DNA of 64,000 nt from Zarea fungicola (Eukaryota > Ascomycota > Sordariomycetes > Hypocreales > Cordycipitaceae): contig FWCC01000128.1 in assembly GCA_900169235.1 (NCBI GenBank), positions 57,605 to 121,604 on the forward strand. The letters are read 5' to 3'. Below, in pieces: positions 47,384 through 59,037 of this stretch. The position numbers and the translations under genes are program-made. Positions within the stretch are counted from its first letter, which is position 1. Every line of letters begins with the position of its first letter. The notes beneath the pieces were generated by a model. It worked only from the letters and a program-made list of their open reading frames with translations. It was not told where the DNA came from and searched no databases.

Positions 47384-48423
47384 TGCTGAAAGGACGAGAC
47401 AATGAAAAAAGCGAGAAAATATTGACAACTTATGCCGGTGTTACTTTGAGGAGTCGAGATGTATCTTGGTGATGAGTAAAGACATGATGCAGTAAACCAG
47501 GTAGGACTGGAACCTTTTATAGAAGCTGGTGTGAAGTCCATCGTAGTAAGCAAAGGAGCAACCAAGGAGCAACCAAGGAGCTTATGCACAAAATCTTTAA
47601 TTATTGACATATGCTTCATGTACGATCCAATGCCACGCTTTCCCCAATTAGGTCCAATGTGCCGTTAACACCAAAAGACAGGCACTGCTGCTGGACGAGG
47701 CTGTAGGAGTCTGCGGCGATGCCGCCCATTGTGATCCATTCTGAAGTCCATGTCTTATCAGAAAGGATGGTGATTGGCCTGCCTCATTAGCTTTCGCCTT
47801 GTTTAATACGCCTGTAAATTAAGCTTGGGCCAGAGCTGCCATGGGTTGCCCTTGAGGTCTTGCAGGGCAGCAAATAAGACTAGGCGCTTTCAAGGCTGTG
47901 TATCGCGCACAACAATATAAGCAAGGCGCAGCAGCGACGGCTAGTACGTGAGACTTTCGGGACTTTCCCAAAATGGTAGTTTGCAGCGCTACCACCAAAC
48001 CAATCGGTGTCGATCTGGGTAGCAGCAGGATAGGCTTATTGGCGCTGTACAACCGAGTCGACCGACGTTGGGCATACAACCATTTACTCTTGTTTTATCT
48101 TTAAATTGACATGACTTTGAATCCCGCCGCACTTGAAGTCAGTTTCCATGGATTCGCCGCTGGATAACTACTTGCATTTGTTGCGCAAGCAGGCCTCCGA
48201 GCCATTGAGGATTTCCAATAGCATTTATACTTGAAAATAAAATGGCTTAAAATTGCCAGTCAAAAATCAAACGATTTATTCCATTCCGTGATAATTGTGT
48301 CTGTCTGCGGTTCAACACCATCAAAGCCGATAAGGACAAGTCAATGACAGCTTACAGAATGGAGAAGCAGCTAAAGAGCACGGAGTATTGGGCATACGTT
48401 CTCCCTAGCGGATTGATTTCTAG
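47384..48423. other. Spacer upstream of peptidase gene
   Basis: Promoter of the peptidase-like gene and further sequence up to a pseudogene. An AGGAGCAACCA-unit tandem repeat of about three copies lies at 47549-47581. The 5' part of the pseudogene may extend into this region, but I cannot recognise it. Confidence 0.5.
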
Positions 48424-48723
48424 CCCGAGAATGCCGGCTACGAGGAGATTGAGCAATTGAAGAGGGACCTCGCAGACAAGAAGCTCAAGGCATTCAAGGA
48501 GCTCGCCCCTGACATAGGCAGCTACGGCAACGAGCCGGACCCGTGGCATCCAGACTGGCGCAACGACTGGTTTAGTGACGATAATTACAAACTTCTGTTG
48601 TCGGTCAAGCGCAAGTATGACCCCGAGAATGTCTTTTAGTGCTGACGGTACGTGGCCAACGATGTGTAGGAGGAAATCACTGGCGACGGGCTATATGGTC
48701 CCCTGTGCGAGACGGGATTGTGA
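48424..48723 (+). pseudogene. C-terminal remnant of berberine-bridge-type FAD oxidase
   Basis: The reading frame starting near 48430 matches the C-terminus (BBE domain) of FAD-linked berberine-bridge-like oxidases: ELAPDIGSYGNEPDPWHPDW, FSDDNYKLLLSVKRKYDPEN, then VF. Such oxidases act on secondary metabolites and sugars. Three in-frame stops follow, TAG at 48637, TGA at 48643 and TAG at 48667, before the family-like end EEITGDGLYGPLCETGL and a terminal TGA at 48721. The codons sit where the family has tryptophan, so each is one base from TGG. No flavin-binding N-terminal domain (with its covalent His and Cys) is visible upstream. This is a decayed gene end and not functional as a full enzyme. 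Confidence 0.75.
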
Positions 48724-50868
48724 CGACGACTTTGCTACAGCGCAGCGTCAACTCTGCAGCGTGAGCCTTGTGAGTCATTTGAGAAGCAAATCATAAAACG
48801 CCTTTGTGCAGAAAATCCAGATAATATATTCTAGTAGACCGCGTATGGATCCCGGAGAAATGGAACTGGACATCACAGGCTCTGCGACTTATTCTGCAAC
48901 CTGTCTCGCTTGCTCCCCGACGAACAGATATAAGTAGCCGTAATCAAGTTGCCTATTGGGAAACGGGAAACTGTCTCTAGATTCCCATTTATGCCAAAAC
49001 CTCTCGGATTATGGTCTGACCTGTGCCAATGTGATGCGAGAAGTTAGATACTCCCTGATCTCAGCTTTTCAGCGACCAGGTTCCCCGCAGCCCGGAGCCG
49101 CCTCCGATCACGTTTTGGTGAGACGGGACAGAAGCCACCGCTAACGAAGTGGCAGCTTTCTACTCCGTTTATTTGCGATTCACGTAACAGAAATTAGCAA
49201 TAAGAAGCCCTTGGCGTTGCATTACACGTATACGATGCGCCGTGGCGCTAGCATCCTTTGCTAACATGCACCTAATGCAAGTTTGGGTTCTCTCGTCACA
49301 TTGTTCCGCTCCAGCCGAGAGTTGCATGGTATATACTTTTGCTGCTTTTGGCGGTTTTAGTTGGGTTTACCTCAGTGACGAATAGTCATTTGGCTGCTGC
49401 TGATTGTCTTTTACAACGACGGGCGAGAAGACCCTCAATCTTCACTGGTGAAATGGCTGTCTCATCTGAAGCGCTTTGTGTGAGGTTGGGGAGGCCCAAG
49501 CTACCAGTTAGCGCCAGACTGGTGTCACGATGTTAGCCAAGCCGGTGGCTTTTAAGAGGAAGCGTCGAGCTTCTCTTTTTGGTTTGGGCGACATGCCGTG
49601 GGATTTTGGTGTCCTGCACGTTGGGAAGACCAACTTGCCACTACCAATGAGACCGTCGCACAATGTCCTTGCAGTTGTCGCAGTTGCCATGAGGTCTGAA
49701 GTGATCATGTCTTGAGCGTGCTGCAGAAGAAACTTTTGGTGCAGAAAAGTTATTTATCCCAAGATCGAGGACCATGGAACCGCAGTCAACGGCATTACCG
49801 CTTAACTCGCACTTTAATCTCACTTCATCTTTGCCACGGCGAAATCCAAGACGCTGGTGGCAACACCGGGACCTTTTGTTCTGGAAAGGTCGCCAAAGCC
49901 TAATTATAGCAGGTTTAGCGTGGTGGGTAAGGGCTATTCGCTGGTGCATTTGCTGCCGCACTGCCGGGGCGCAAGTGGCGGGGGGCTAAAGCAATGCAAG
50001 CCGCATTGATGTTTGTCATAAGTTGGCACGCTTGACACAGAGTTGGCACGGAGCAAAGGACGGTGATCACCGGTGATGGTGACCACAGATGGCAGGTCAT
50101 CGCGGGACGTGGCTCGGGCTTCCGTTTGGCGTCGATTTCCCCGCATGTAGGAGCTTTCTGTGAGGGGGAGGAGGTGCCTGCTTTGTGGTTCTAGTTATAT
50201 AAACACGAGGCGCACGGAACGTCGGACGGACACATGAGACTTGGAATCTGCTACTTTGTTAGTAGATTGAACCAAGGTTTAATGCGTTGGTTGGCCGCCT
50301 AGTCCCGTGCTACAACAGACCAGCCGCCCTCCCTTTTCCTCGTTGGCCGGAGTATTGGGACAAGTGCCGAGACAAGAATTTGTCGAAACAAAAAGAAGAA
50401 AAAATCCTTGTGCGAAGCTCGCAAGAGTACAGGAAGAGTTGTTTATAACGCAAGCCACCTCTCGCTTGGTGTATCCGCTGCGGATCTGGACCGACAAGGT
50501 TGACCAAGAGCAAACGCCGCGATCGCTGACCGAAGGCTTAATTAAAAAAAAAAAAGTTCAGTGAGGGAGTCAGAGGGACCAAACTAATCGATTGGGCCAG
50601 TGCAGTAATTGTGCCCTGAATCTCCCTATTTCTCAACCCCGACGGCATCGGAGCCAAAAGCTTGCCAATTCAACACGAGGCAAGCAGCACTTTTTATCTA
50701 CTTATATATCTTTCTTCCATTGAGGAGCAGAGACAAGAATTTTGTTGAAGCGTTTTCGGTTCTCGGGTCCCTCTTTGGGTCTTCGCGAATTTACTACCCT
50801 TTGTGGCCAGGTATCCGACAAACAAACAACGACAATCGGGCCTCAACGGTGTCTGGACGAAAGCAGCC
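48724..50868. other. Spacer upstream of C1-THF synthase
   Basis: A 2.1 kb stretch between the oxidase remnant and the long start of the C1-THF synthase. It should contain the latter's promoter, possibly two transcription start regions. No gene is supported; short ORFs on both strands lack domain features. Confidence 0.5.
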
Positions 50869-53800
50869 ATGTTTCGCCGCAACCAGGCCAGTGCAGTTGC
50901 GCAAGCTGCAAGCGCCTGCAGGAGACGGGGGATTTGCATTGGCAGAAGTAAAGGATTGAGTGTCGGCGTCGTCGGCGTCGTCGGTGTCGTCGGTGTCGAT
51001 GTCGGTGTCGCCAGAGCAGAAGCTGGAGTCGGAGCGGCTAGCAGCGCTGTAGCACCGCCTACTGGCCGCCTTGTGCGAGGAGCTTCAGGACGCCATCTCG
51101 GCACATGGACCGCTGAAGGGACTGCTGGAGTAACCTCGGGAAGACGCCATTACAGCGCTTCGACTGCTGAAAGACGCTGCCACATCACCACTGCGACTTG
51201 CCGAACCTCTCCGCGATCCACACCCTCGCCAGCTTCTTCAGCAGCCCCTCCTCGTCCCTCGTCGACTTTTTCTCCCCGCCGTCCAGACATCTCCCCATTG
51301 TCTGCTCTCCCCTTCCTCCTCGGACAGCGAAGCGTTAGACAATTCTCTACCACTCCTGCAGCCATGGTCGCTAGAAACCTAGATGGCACTGCCATTGCCA
51401 AGAGCATCCGCGAGCGCATTGGTCGCGAGATCGCTGAGCGTCAAAAACTAAACCCCCGCTACCGCCCCTCACTCAAGATTATTCAAGGTACGACGGTAAC
51501 CACATATGTGTTGGCTTTGCAGTTGCTCTGGAGTGGCTTCAATTACGCCCAAATTGCTTTCTTGAACCTTTTTTTGCTAACTTTCTCATTCAACAGTCGG
51601 CGACCGCCCCGATTCCAGTGCGTCTACAGTCCTGCAGACACCACCCCGACCTACCCACCTCCACAAACTGACTCATATCGACAGGTACCTATGTCCGCAT
51701 GAAGCTCAAGGCTGCCGCAGAGGTACGACATCCCGACATATTGACTCAAAATCTACCGCATCTCTTCTGTCCAGCTGCTGATCATCCTAGGCCAACATTG
51801 ACTGCGAACTCATCTCTCTCCCCGAGTCCATCTCCGAGCCTGAAATTCTCGACCTTATCCGCCGACTGAACCACGACACCTCGGTCAACGGCATCCTTGT
51901 CCAGCTGCCCATCCCCGCGCACCTCTCCGAGTATACTGTCACTTCTGCCGTTGCCGACGAAAAGGATGTCGATGGTTTCGGCACCAACAACATTGGTGAG
52001 CTTGCCAAGCGTGGTGGCAGCCCCATCTTCACCCCGTGCACTCCCAAGGGTGTCATGCACCTCTTGAAGGAGTCTGGAATCCAGCTGGCTGGCAAGTCTG
52101 CCGTCGTCGTCGGCCGCAGCAACATTGTCGGTAGCCCCGTCAGCTATCTCCTCCGCAATGCCGACGCCACCGTCACCGTCTGCCATTCCAAGACGGCTGG
52201 TCTCGACGGCCACCTCAAGAATGCCGACATTGTCATTGCCGCCATTGGCTCCCCTCACTTTGTCAAGGGTGAGTGGCTCAAGGAGGGTGCCATTGTCATC
52301 GATGTTGGCACCAACTTCATTCCCGATCCCACCAAGAAGTCTGGCCAGCGCCTCGTCGGCGATGTCGAATTCGAGTCTGCTTCCCAGGTCGCCTCGGTCA
52401 TCACCCCGGTCCCTGGTGGTGTTGGCCCCATGACAGTGGCCATGCTTCTCGAAAACGTTGTTGAGGCCACCAACGTCTTCTTTGAGAATGAGAAGCTCCG
52501 CAAGACTGTTCCTCTGCCCCTCAAGCTCCTCGACCCTGTCCCCTCTGACATTGCCATTTCCCGCGCTCAGACTCCCAAGCAGATTACTCGCATTGCCGCC
52601 GAGGTGGGTATTGCCGCGCATGAGCTCGAGCCTTACGGAGCCTACAAGGCCAAGGTCGACCTCAGTCTGCTGAACCGCCTCGAGCACCGCCGTGATGGTC
52701 GCTATGTTGTCGTTACCGGTATTACTCCCACTCCTCTCGGCGAGGGCAAGTCCACCACTACCATGGGTATTGCCCAGGCTCTCGGCGCTCACATCGGCCG
52801 TGTCACCTTCGCCAACGTCCGCCAGCCTAGCCAGGGTCCTACCTTTGGTATCAAGGGTGGTGCCGCTGGTGGTGGTTACAGCCAGGTCATTCCCATGGAC
52901 GAGTTCAATCTGCACTTGACTGGTGATATTCACGCCATTACTGCTGCGAACAACTTGCTGGCTGCCGCCATTGAGACACGCATCTTCCACGAGAACAGCC
53001 AAAAGGACGCTGCCCTATACCGCCGTCTTGTCCCGGCCAAGAACGGTGTCCGCAAATTTGCTCCCATCATGTTCCGTCGCCTCAAGAAGCTCGGCATCGA
53101 CAAGGTGAACCCCGACGACCTCACCGAGGAGGAAATCAGCCGCTTCGCACGTCTGGACATTGATCCCGAGACAATTACCTGGAGACGTGTCCTCGACGTC
53201 AATGATCGCCATCTTCGTGGCATCACCGTTGGCACTGCTCCCACTGAAAAGGGCCAGACCCGCGAGACTGGTTTCGACATCTCGGTTGCCAGTGAATGCA
53301 TGGCCATTCTGGCTCTCAGCACCAGCTTGGCTGATATGCGTGAGCGTCTCGGCCGCATGGTGGTTGCCACCTCGCGCAAGGGTGATCCCGTTACTTGCGA
53401 CGACATTGGTGCCGGCGGAGCCCTTACGGCCCTCATGAAGGATGCCATCAAGCCCAACCTTATGCAGACGCTCGAGGGCACCCCTGTTTTTGTCCACGCT
53501 GGTCCTTTCGCCAATATTTCCATTGGTCAGAGCTCCATCATTGCCGACAGACTTGCTCTTAAGCTTGCCGGTACCGAGCCCGACGAGGATGTCAATGAGA
53601 AGGCTGGTTTCGTCGTTACCGAGGCCGGTTTCGACTTTACCATGGGTGGCGAGCGATTCTTCAACATCAAGTGCCGTACCTCTGGCCTGGTGCCCGACGT
53701 TGTCGTTGTTGTCGCCACTGTCCGAGCTCTCAAGGTCCACGGCGGCGGCCCGCCCATCGCCCCCGGCGCTCCTCTGCACGCCGTCTACAAGGAGGAGAAT

Positions 53801-54427
53801 GTCGACATTCTCCGCGCTGGCTGCGTCAACCTCAAGAAGCACATTGCCAACGCCAAGTCATTTGGTATTCCCGTCGTTGTCGCCATCAACAAGTTTGCCA
53901 CGGACACGGACGCCGAGATTCAAGTCCTCCGCGAAGAGGCCATTGCCGCCGGCGCTGAGGACGCCATTTTGTCCGACCACTGGGCCAAGGGTGGCGCGGG
54001 TGCCGTCGACCTCGCCAAGGGGGTCATTGCGGCCAGCGAGAAGCCCAAGGAGTTGTCGCTCACCTACGACCTCGAAGGCACTGTGCAGGAGCGCATCGAG
54101 GCCATTGGCAAGAAGATGTACGGCGCGGCGGCGGTCGAGTTTAGCGAGCTGGCGCAGAAAAAGGTCGACACGTATACCAGACAGGGATACGGCAACCTGC
54201 CCATTTGCATTGCCAAGACGCAGTACTCGCTGTCCCACGACCCCGACCTGAAGGGCGCGCCTACTGGCTTCACCATCCCGATCCGCGACGTGCGCATGGC
54301 GGCGGGTGCTGGGTATCTGTACGCTCTGGCTGCTGATATCCAGACGATCCCCGGTCTGCCGACAGCTCCTGGCTACCTCAACGTTGATGTTGACCCAGAG
54401 ACTGGCGAGATTGATGGTCTCTTTTAA
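50869..54427 (+). CDS. C1-tetrahydrofolate synthase, trifunctional (MIS1/ADE3-like)
   Basis: The trifunctional enzyme interconverts 10-formyl-, methenyl- and methylene-tetrahydrofolate and supplies one-carbon units for purine, thymidylate and initiator-tRNA formylation. Exons are 50869-51487, 51597-51617, 51685-51722 and 51791-54427; exon 2 is only 21 bp. The dehydrogenase/cyclohydrolase domain has [37 protein letters not shown] and a PGGVGPMT segment. The formate-THF ligase domain has the ATP-binding [20 protein letters not shown] and ends at GEIDGLF. Two in-frame ATGs are possible: 50869 gives 1104 residues with an Arg/Ser-rich 165-residue presequence ending [10 protein letters not shown], and 51364 gives a 939-residue form, [13 protein letters not shown], close to cytosolic Ade3. 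The first looks mitochondrial. A GTCGG tandem in the extension is odd. Confidence 0.95.
50962..51012. repeat. GTCGG(C/T) tandem repeat encoding Val-Gly
   Basis: A run of GTCGGCGTC and GTCGGTGTC units gives alternating Val and Gly residues within the N-terminal extension of the C1-THF synthase. Its repeat nature and hydrophobic product are unusual for a mitochondrial targeting segment; it may instead be in leader or intron sequence. Confidence 0.75.
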
Positions 54428-54754
54428 GGGGAATTTTATGAAATAGCAAAATACATATTTTTTTCAACACATATGTTTATATACAAATGCATGAGACGAG
54501 GGCAAAGGAAGTGTCAAAATATAGAAGTATTTTGAACGAGGGCCAAAAGAAAAGATTTGGATCGAGGAGACTAACTGACTGTGGTTTTATGACGGTGGGT
54601 AGCAGCATGGATTTCTTCAACAGCAAAACGGCGCAAAATATCCCGCAAAGGTTTTTATATTATTTATCTTGTTTTTATTTTATTTGTCTTTAGATTAATA
54701 TATGGGATTATCCACTATCTATATTTTTTTTGTCCTTTTTTAAGAAGAAAACGG

Positions 54755-54862
54755 ATGGTACGAGTTCCAGACGTGAATGAGCTGCTGGGCTTGGGTAGCC
54801 ACGACACAACTACGTCTCTGCTGAAGACCCAAGCACTATTCAACCAGGATCCAAACGACGAG
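54755..54862 (+). other. Orphan exon-like ORF
   Basis: An ATG-started 36-codon stretch (MVRVPDVNELLGLGSHDTTT and following) ends exactly at a good donor, GTAAGC, after the codons for NDE. The peptide is compositionally protein-like, but no following exon can be recognised. It may be a first exon of an unseen gene or a fossil. Confidence 0.25.
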
Positions 54863-55701
54863 TAAGCGCCTACTTCCACACCAACCTTTTCTCTCTCCTA
54901 CTCTTTCTTTTCTTTTCTTCCTTTTTTTACTTTTTTCTTTTTTTTTTCTTTTTTTTTTTTTCCAATTCGGCTGAGGGGCAGGGTCTCATTAACACGAAAC
55001 CAAGGAAGCATCCATGACTGTGCATACACATGCCATAAGCCTTCCCTCGTCTTCCATGGCGCGACGTTGTGTAAGTAGAGATGGTTGAATAGAAGGACCA
55101 GAGGCTGCTCACTCCTTGAACATGATATTTCTTATCACTTCTAGACTGCGTAAAAAAACGGTTTAATTTTTCCCTTGTTTTACGGTATGGGTTTGATACT
55201 CTTTCTTGTTGCACTGTACGTTGTGTAAGCCGTGACAAGGTACACGAGCTGTCTGCACTATAACACCGCGCAGGCCAGGAAGAGCAGCAGTCTTCCGTAC
55301 ATTGTTGTCCGTACGTTTCGTTGTTTGCCCTCCAATTTCCAATATGCACTGTCATTTTTGATTAAAGGAGAAATGGAAAAGACCAAGAATCAGGACTGTT
55401 AAAAAATGAAACTTTTAGCATGGATTGCACATTTACCAATTTGGCACCCAGCGTATAGGTTCTTGGATCTTTAGAGAATCATGGGGGAAGGCAAGTCTTG
55501 TCGTGGCTGTAGAAGTACAGCCGTCTGATTTGACAAGAAGAGTGGGTAAAGCGGCGCAAAACTACTTGAAGTACTCAACTGTAGTACTAGACGGGCGGCT
55601 GGCAGATGCGAGGGAACAGGAAAGAATGGCAGAGGGCTGAGATGCAGGGGAATGGGCCTCATGGGCCATCTCGCAAGTACGGCTCGTGGTCCCAGCAGAC
55701 T

Positions 55702-55779
55702 GATAAGCACTCCCTCATACTGCAGATGGCAGGTCATGAAACAACGGCCAACACGCTGTACTTTTCACTGGTTGCATCT
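55702..55779 (+). pseudogene. Cytochrome P450 I-helix fossil
   Basis: The plus-strand frame reads QMAGHETTANTLYFSLV at 55723-55773. This is the P450 I-helix oxygen-binding motif (A/G-G-x-E/D-T-T) with its usual following residues. No heme-binding Cys motif (FxxGxRxCxG), no EXXR and no other P450 segment are seen within 2 kb on either side, so only a fragment of about 25 codons remains. Fungal P450s modify secondary metabolites and xenobiotics; this one cannot function. Confidence 0.6.
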
Positions 55780-57415
55780 TGCATCTTGCATGCTTTCCCG
55801 AGACACAATGGCATGGCATATGGACAGGATATTGGGATGAGGATTATACGACGGGGGTAAGGGGGGGTTTAAGAGGTGGTAGATGAGCGTTTGCCATGGT
55901 TTACATGATGTAGAATTGCTGGCATGACTTTAATTGAGCTACGTGGTAAAGCACGCATGCCAGAATGATGAATGTTGGAGTATTTGACGACGTGCCGAGC
56001 TACCAGAGAAAAAAGAAAGAAGCAAATACAAAAGGATATGAATCATGTCGTTATAAATGATGCTGTGCATTGTAGGTGCATAATTAATTGTACTGGTGGG
56101 TAAGTTAAGTGTTGCTGACTCGTGCAGGTTTGATGATCTAGCAGGCCGATTAAGTTTCTGTATTTGGCAGATGGCGATTTATTGAAGACATGGACATGGG
56201 ACAGACTGGCAAGAGCCCCAGCCGAGAGCCGGACAAACGAGAGGGGAGAGGAAGAGAGGAGTGGAGGTGGACGGAAGCGAAGTGGGCAGGGAACGGGCAG
56301 ACAAGCAGGCCAAGTGGGCAGAGGAACGAAGATGGAACGACTGGCGGAACCAGGTTGGCAGGCAAGTTACAATAAAAGGCGCGTTTTCAAAGGCACGCGT
56401 CGCGGACGCATTAGGCTCCATCAAGCCAGGCTCGGCGACTGACTGGCTCATTGACAGTGATACCCTGGTCCTGCGATTTCTTTTAAATTGGATGATTTGT
56501 TTTCTTGATTCTGTAGAGAACAATGTACTGGATGACGGAGTACTGGATGACTGTAGTGCTGGAAACTGACAATGGCTATACTGTTGGTGTCGCCCAGCCT
56601 CCTGATATAAACAATCTTTCTGGCCGTTTGATCAAACTTGACTTGCCAGGCCGCAAGTAACGGCCAAGTCACTGGAAAAGTGTCGGGTCCCTGTGGCAAC
56701 GCCTGCACACCCCCTCCGGCTGACTGCTGTAACCTTATTTTCTCCAGCTGATGGTTGCGGCAGAGTAGCAAGCCACAGGGAGCATCCAGCGCTGTAAAGA
56801 TGACGTGCCAAACTTACGGAAGGTAACTACCTGCTGAGGACAGGGCGTACGCTACTCCCTTGCCCACGCCCCATGGCGCATTGCCAAAAACGAACAACAT
56901 AAACAAGACCTTGATCACCAGCCGTCATCAATCAGCAGCACCAACCAGTAGTTAACCAACTGTTAGTTACCAGCCAAGCAGGCCATCCTCCATGTGCCAG
57001 ATTCCCAGCCTCCCCATTTTCCCGTCATTTTTTCGATGCCGTCTTTTTTTTGCCAACTCCAAAGCCCGACATTTTTCAAAAGTCTAGCTGCTAGGTAGGT
57101 ACCTCCCCCCCTCCGCCCACCTTCCCAAAAATCCAGGTCCTCATCTACTTCCCAAGCCCCCCCCCCCTCTATTTGCCTTTTTTTTTCTTTTCCCTCTTTA
57201 TCTAAACAAGAAACCGCCCATTTCGTGTTATTCCAATCGCGGGACTTTTCCCTCCGTGTCTCTCAGTTACAAGACCCAATACCCGCAAGGAAAAAAAAGA
57301 TATACATTTTTTTTTTTCAACAAGCCGATATAGCTTTTTCTAACATCTCTTTTTGAACAAAAAGAAAACACTTGGACCATTTCAAGCCCTCATCCCGACT
57401 CATCCACCATCCACC

Positions 57416-59037
57416 ATGTCTGCAAACAGCACAAATTCCTGGCTCAAGGGCAAGAAAAAGGGCGAACTCAGCGATATTGCTGAAAGGATTGGCCTCAAGA
57501 AGTAAGCATGTCCATTTCCATTTTTTCCCCCTTCTGTTTGATTTTTTTTGGTTGCCGTTTCTTCGGCTCCTTTGGCGCATGTTGATACTGCTCGAATCCT
57601 GTGTCGCGCGCCGCATCCTCCGCGCAAATGACACCACCAGGCAAGCTGTCTGTCGCCACCGCCTTTGTCGCATTGGACAGCTGCGCAGCGCAGTGCAGCG
57701 CAGCACATCACATCGCATAGCAACGCTTCCAGGGACCTCGTCCAGACTGCCGCCAGCTTTCTGATGGGCGCCGCGTCTTGGAAACGTACGCCATGTAAAT
57801 TACTTGTCAACCTGTCCGCTCTTGCCGCATTGCCATGAAGCTGTGGCGCGACCCGCATCATGACCGAAACGCGTTCACATGGCGACGAGCTACCTACCTA
57901 CCTAGCTAGCTTTGGCTCGATGGCTGGCGCAAACCACCAGCACAGCTACAGCAACAGCACTCACTTGCGCTCACACTTGCACTCGCCCTAGAAATCACGC
58001 TAACCTTCCCATCTGCAGCTACAAGGATCTCAAAAAGAGCGATCTTGAAGTCGCCCTCGATGACTTCATCTCCCAGCACAGCTCTCGCTTCGCCGCCAAC
58101 CAGGAGCTCTCTGGCTACTTCACCTCCCGCTCCAAGTCCCAAGGCTCCCCAGTCAAGAAGGAAAAGGAGTCGGTCAAGGACGTCAAGGAGGAGATTGAAA
58201 AGAGCCTCAAGGTCGCCAAGCGCAGAGTGACCAAGGTCGCCGAGGAAATCGCCGCCGAGTACGTGAACCACACCCAACAGGTCGCAACCACAAGCAACCA
58301 CAAGCAACCACAAGCAGCCCACTAACATGCCGCAAAACAGAAGCCCCTCGAGCGCCGTCATTCGTACCCCTGCCCGCAGCCTCTCCCAGGTCGCTGCTCG
58401 CATCCCTCTGCCTGCTTCCCCCGCCGACGTCGCCTTTGCCGTCGATCGCTCCACCGTCGCCATGCGCAAACGCGTCGCCTCCATCTACCAGGAGAGCGGC
58501 ATCACCGAGGCCTCCAACGCTACTCGCGAGACTCTCAGCACCGTCACCAGCGTCCTCTTCTCCGTCGCCGCTTTCGAGCTCTATTACATTCGCCCCGAGA
58601 TCCTCGCCAACCGCTTTGCCTTTACCGTCCCCGCCATCGCCGCCATTGGCACCCAGGACTATAATGTTTACCTGCCCGACATGTTCCTGCTTCTGACCTC
58701 GAGCTTCTGGTCCCCTGCTCTTACCTGGGTCTTTACCAGCGTTTTCGTCCCCAGTCTTGCTGGTTACTTCTTCAACCTCTCCGCCAACAGCCACGCCGGT
58801 CCCCGCACCCGCGCCCGCGCTCTCAACGAGACCGTTGTCGACCCCCTAACCTTTAGCATTGCCAAGGCTCTGCTGGCTTATGTTGTTTATGCTCAGGGTG
58901 TCACGTTTTGTGGCCTCCTCTCCGAGCTCTCCATTGCTCGCATCAACAACGCCGTCTATGGAGGATACCAGGGCATCCTGGTTGGCGCCGCCATTACTGG
59001 CCTCGTCAGCATCTACGACGCTGCTCTTAAGAAGTAA
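57416..59037 (+). CDS. Multi-pass membrane protein with SAP/HeH-like N-terminus
   Basis: A 340-residue protein from exons 57416-57501, 58019-58258 and 58341-59037. The first intron is 517 bp, far longer than others here. The N-terminus (WLKGKKKGELSDIAERIGL then YKDLKKSDLEVALDDFISQ) has the helix-turn-helix spacing of a SAP or HeH/LEM-type module, which in other proteins binds DNA or nuclear envelope partners. A Lys/Glu-rich helix (KKEKESVKDVKEEIEKSLKV) follows. The C-terminal half holds four to five hydrophobic helices, for example TVTSVLFSVAAFELYYI, LTWVFTSVFVPSLAGYFF, AKALLAYVVYAQGVTFCG and GILVGAAITGLVSIYDA. A nuclear-envelope membrane protein is one possibility. I do not recognise a named family. 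The Kozak context (CACCATGTC) is good. Confidence 0.82.
57502..58018 (+). other. Unusually long first intron of the membrane protein gene
   Basis: The 517 bp intron starts GTAAGC and ends CTGCAG. It carries a repeated TACC/TAGC run near 57893-57911. The frames within it contain stops, and no conserved exon can be read. Confidence 0.7.

Larger units (their letters stand above)
54428..57415. other. Long spacer with gene fossils
   Basis: A 3 kb stretch without an intact gene. It contains C/T-rich tracts at 54890-54960, an orphan exon-like ORF and a P450 fossil described separately. The last 400 bp before 57416 are pyrimidine-rich with C9 and T9 runs, likely promoter and leader of the membrane protein gene. 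Confidence 0.55.

Noticed and set aside
51782..53002. 406-residue ORF antisense to C1-THF synthase
   Set aside because: It mirrors the strong third-position bias of the sense gene, uses no recognisable domain and overlaps a clear enzyme.
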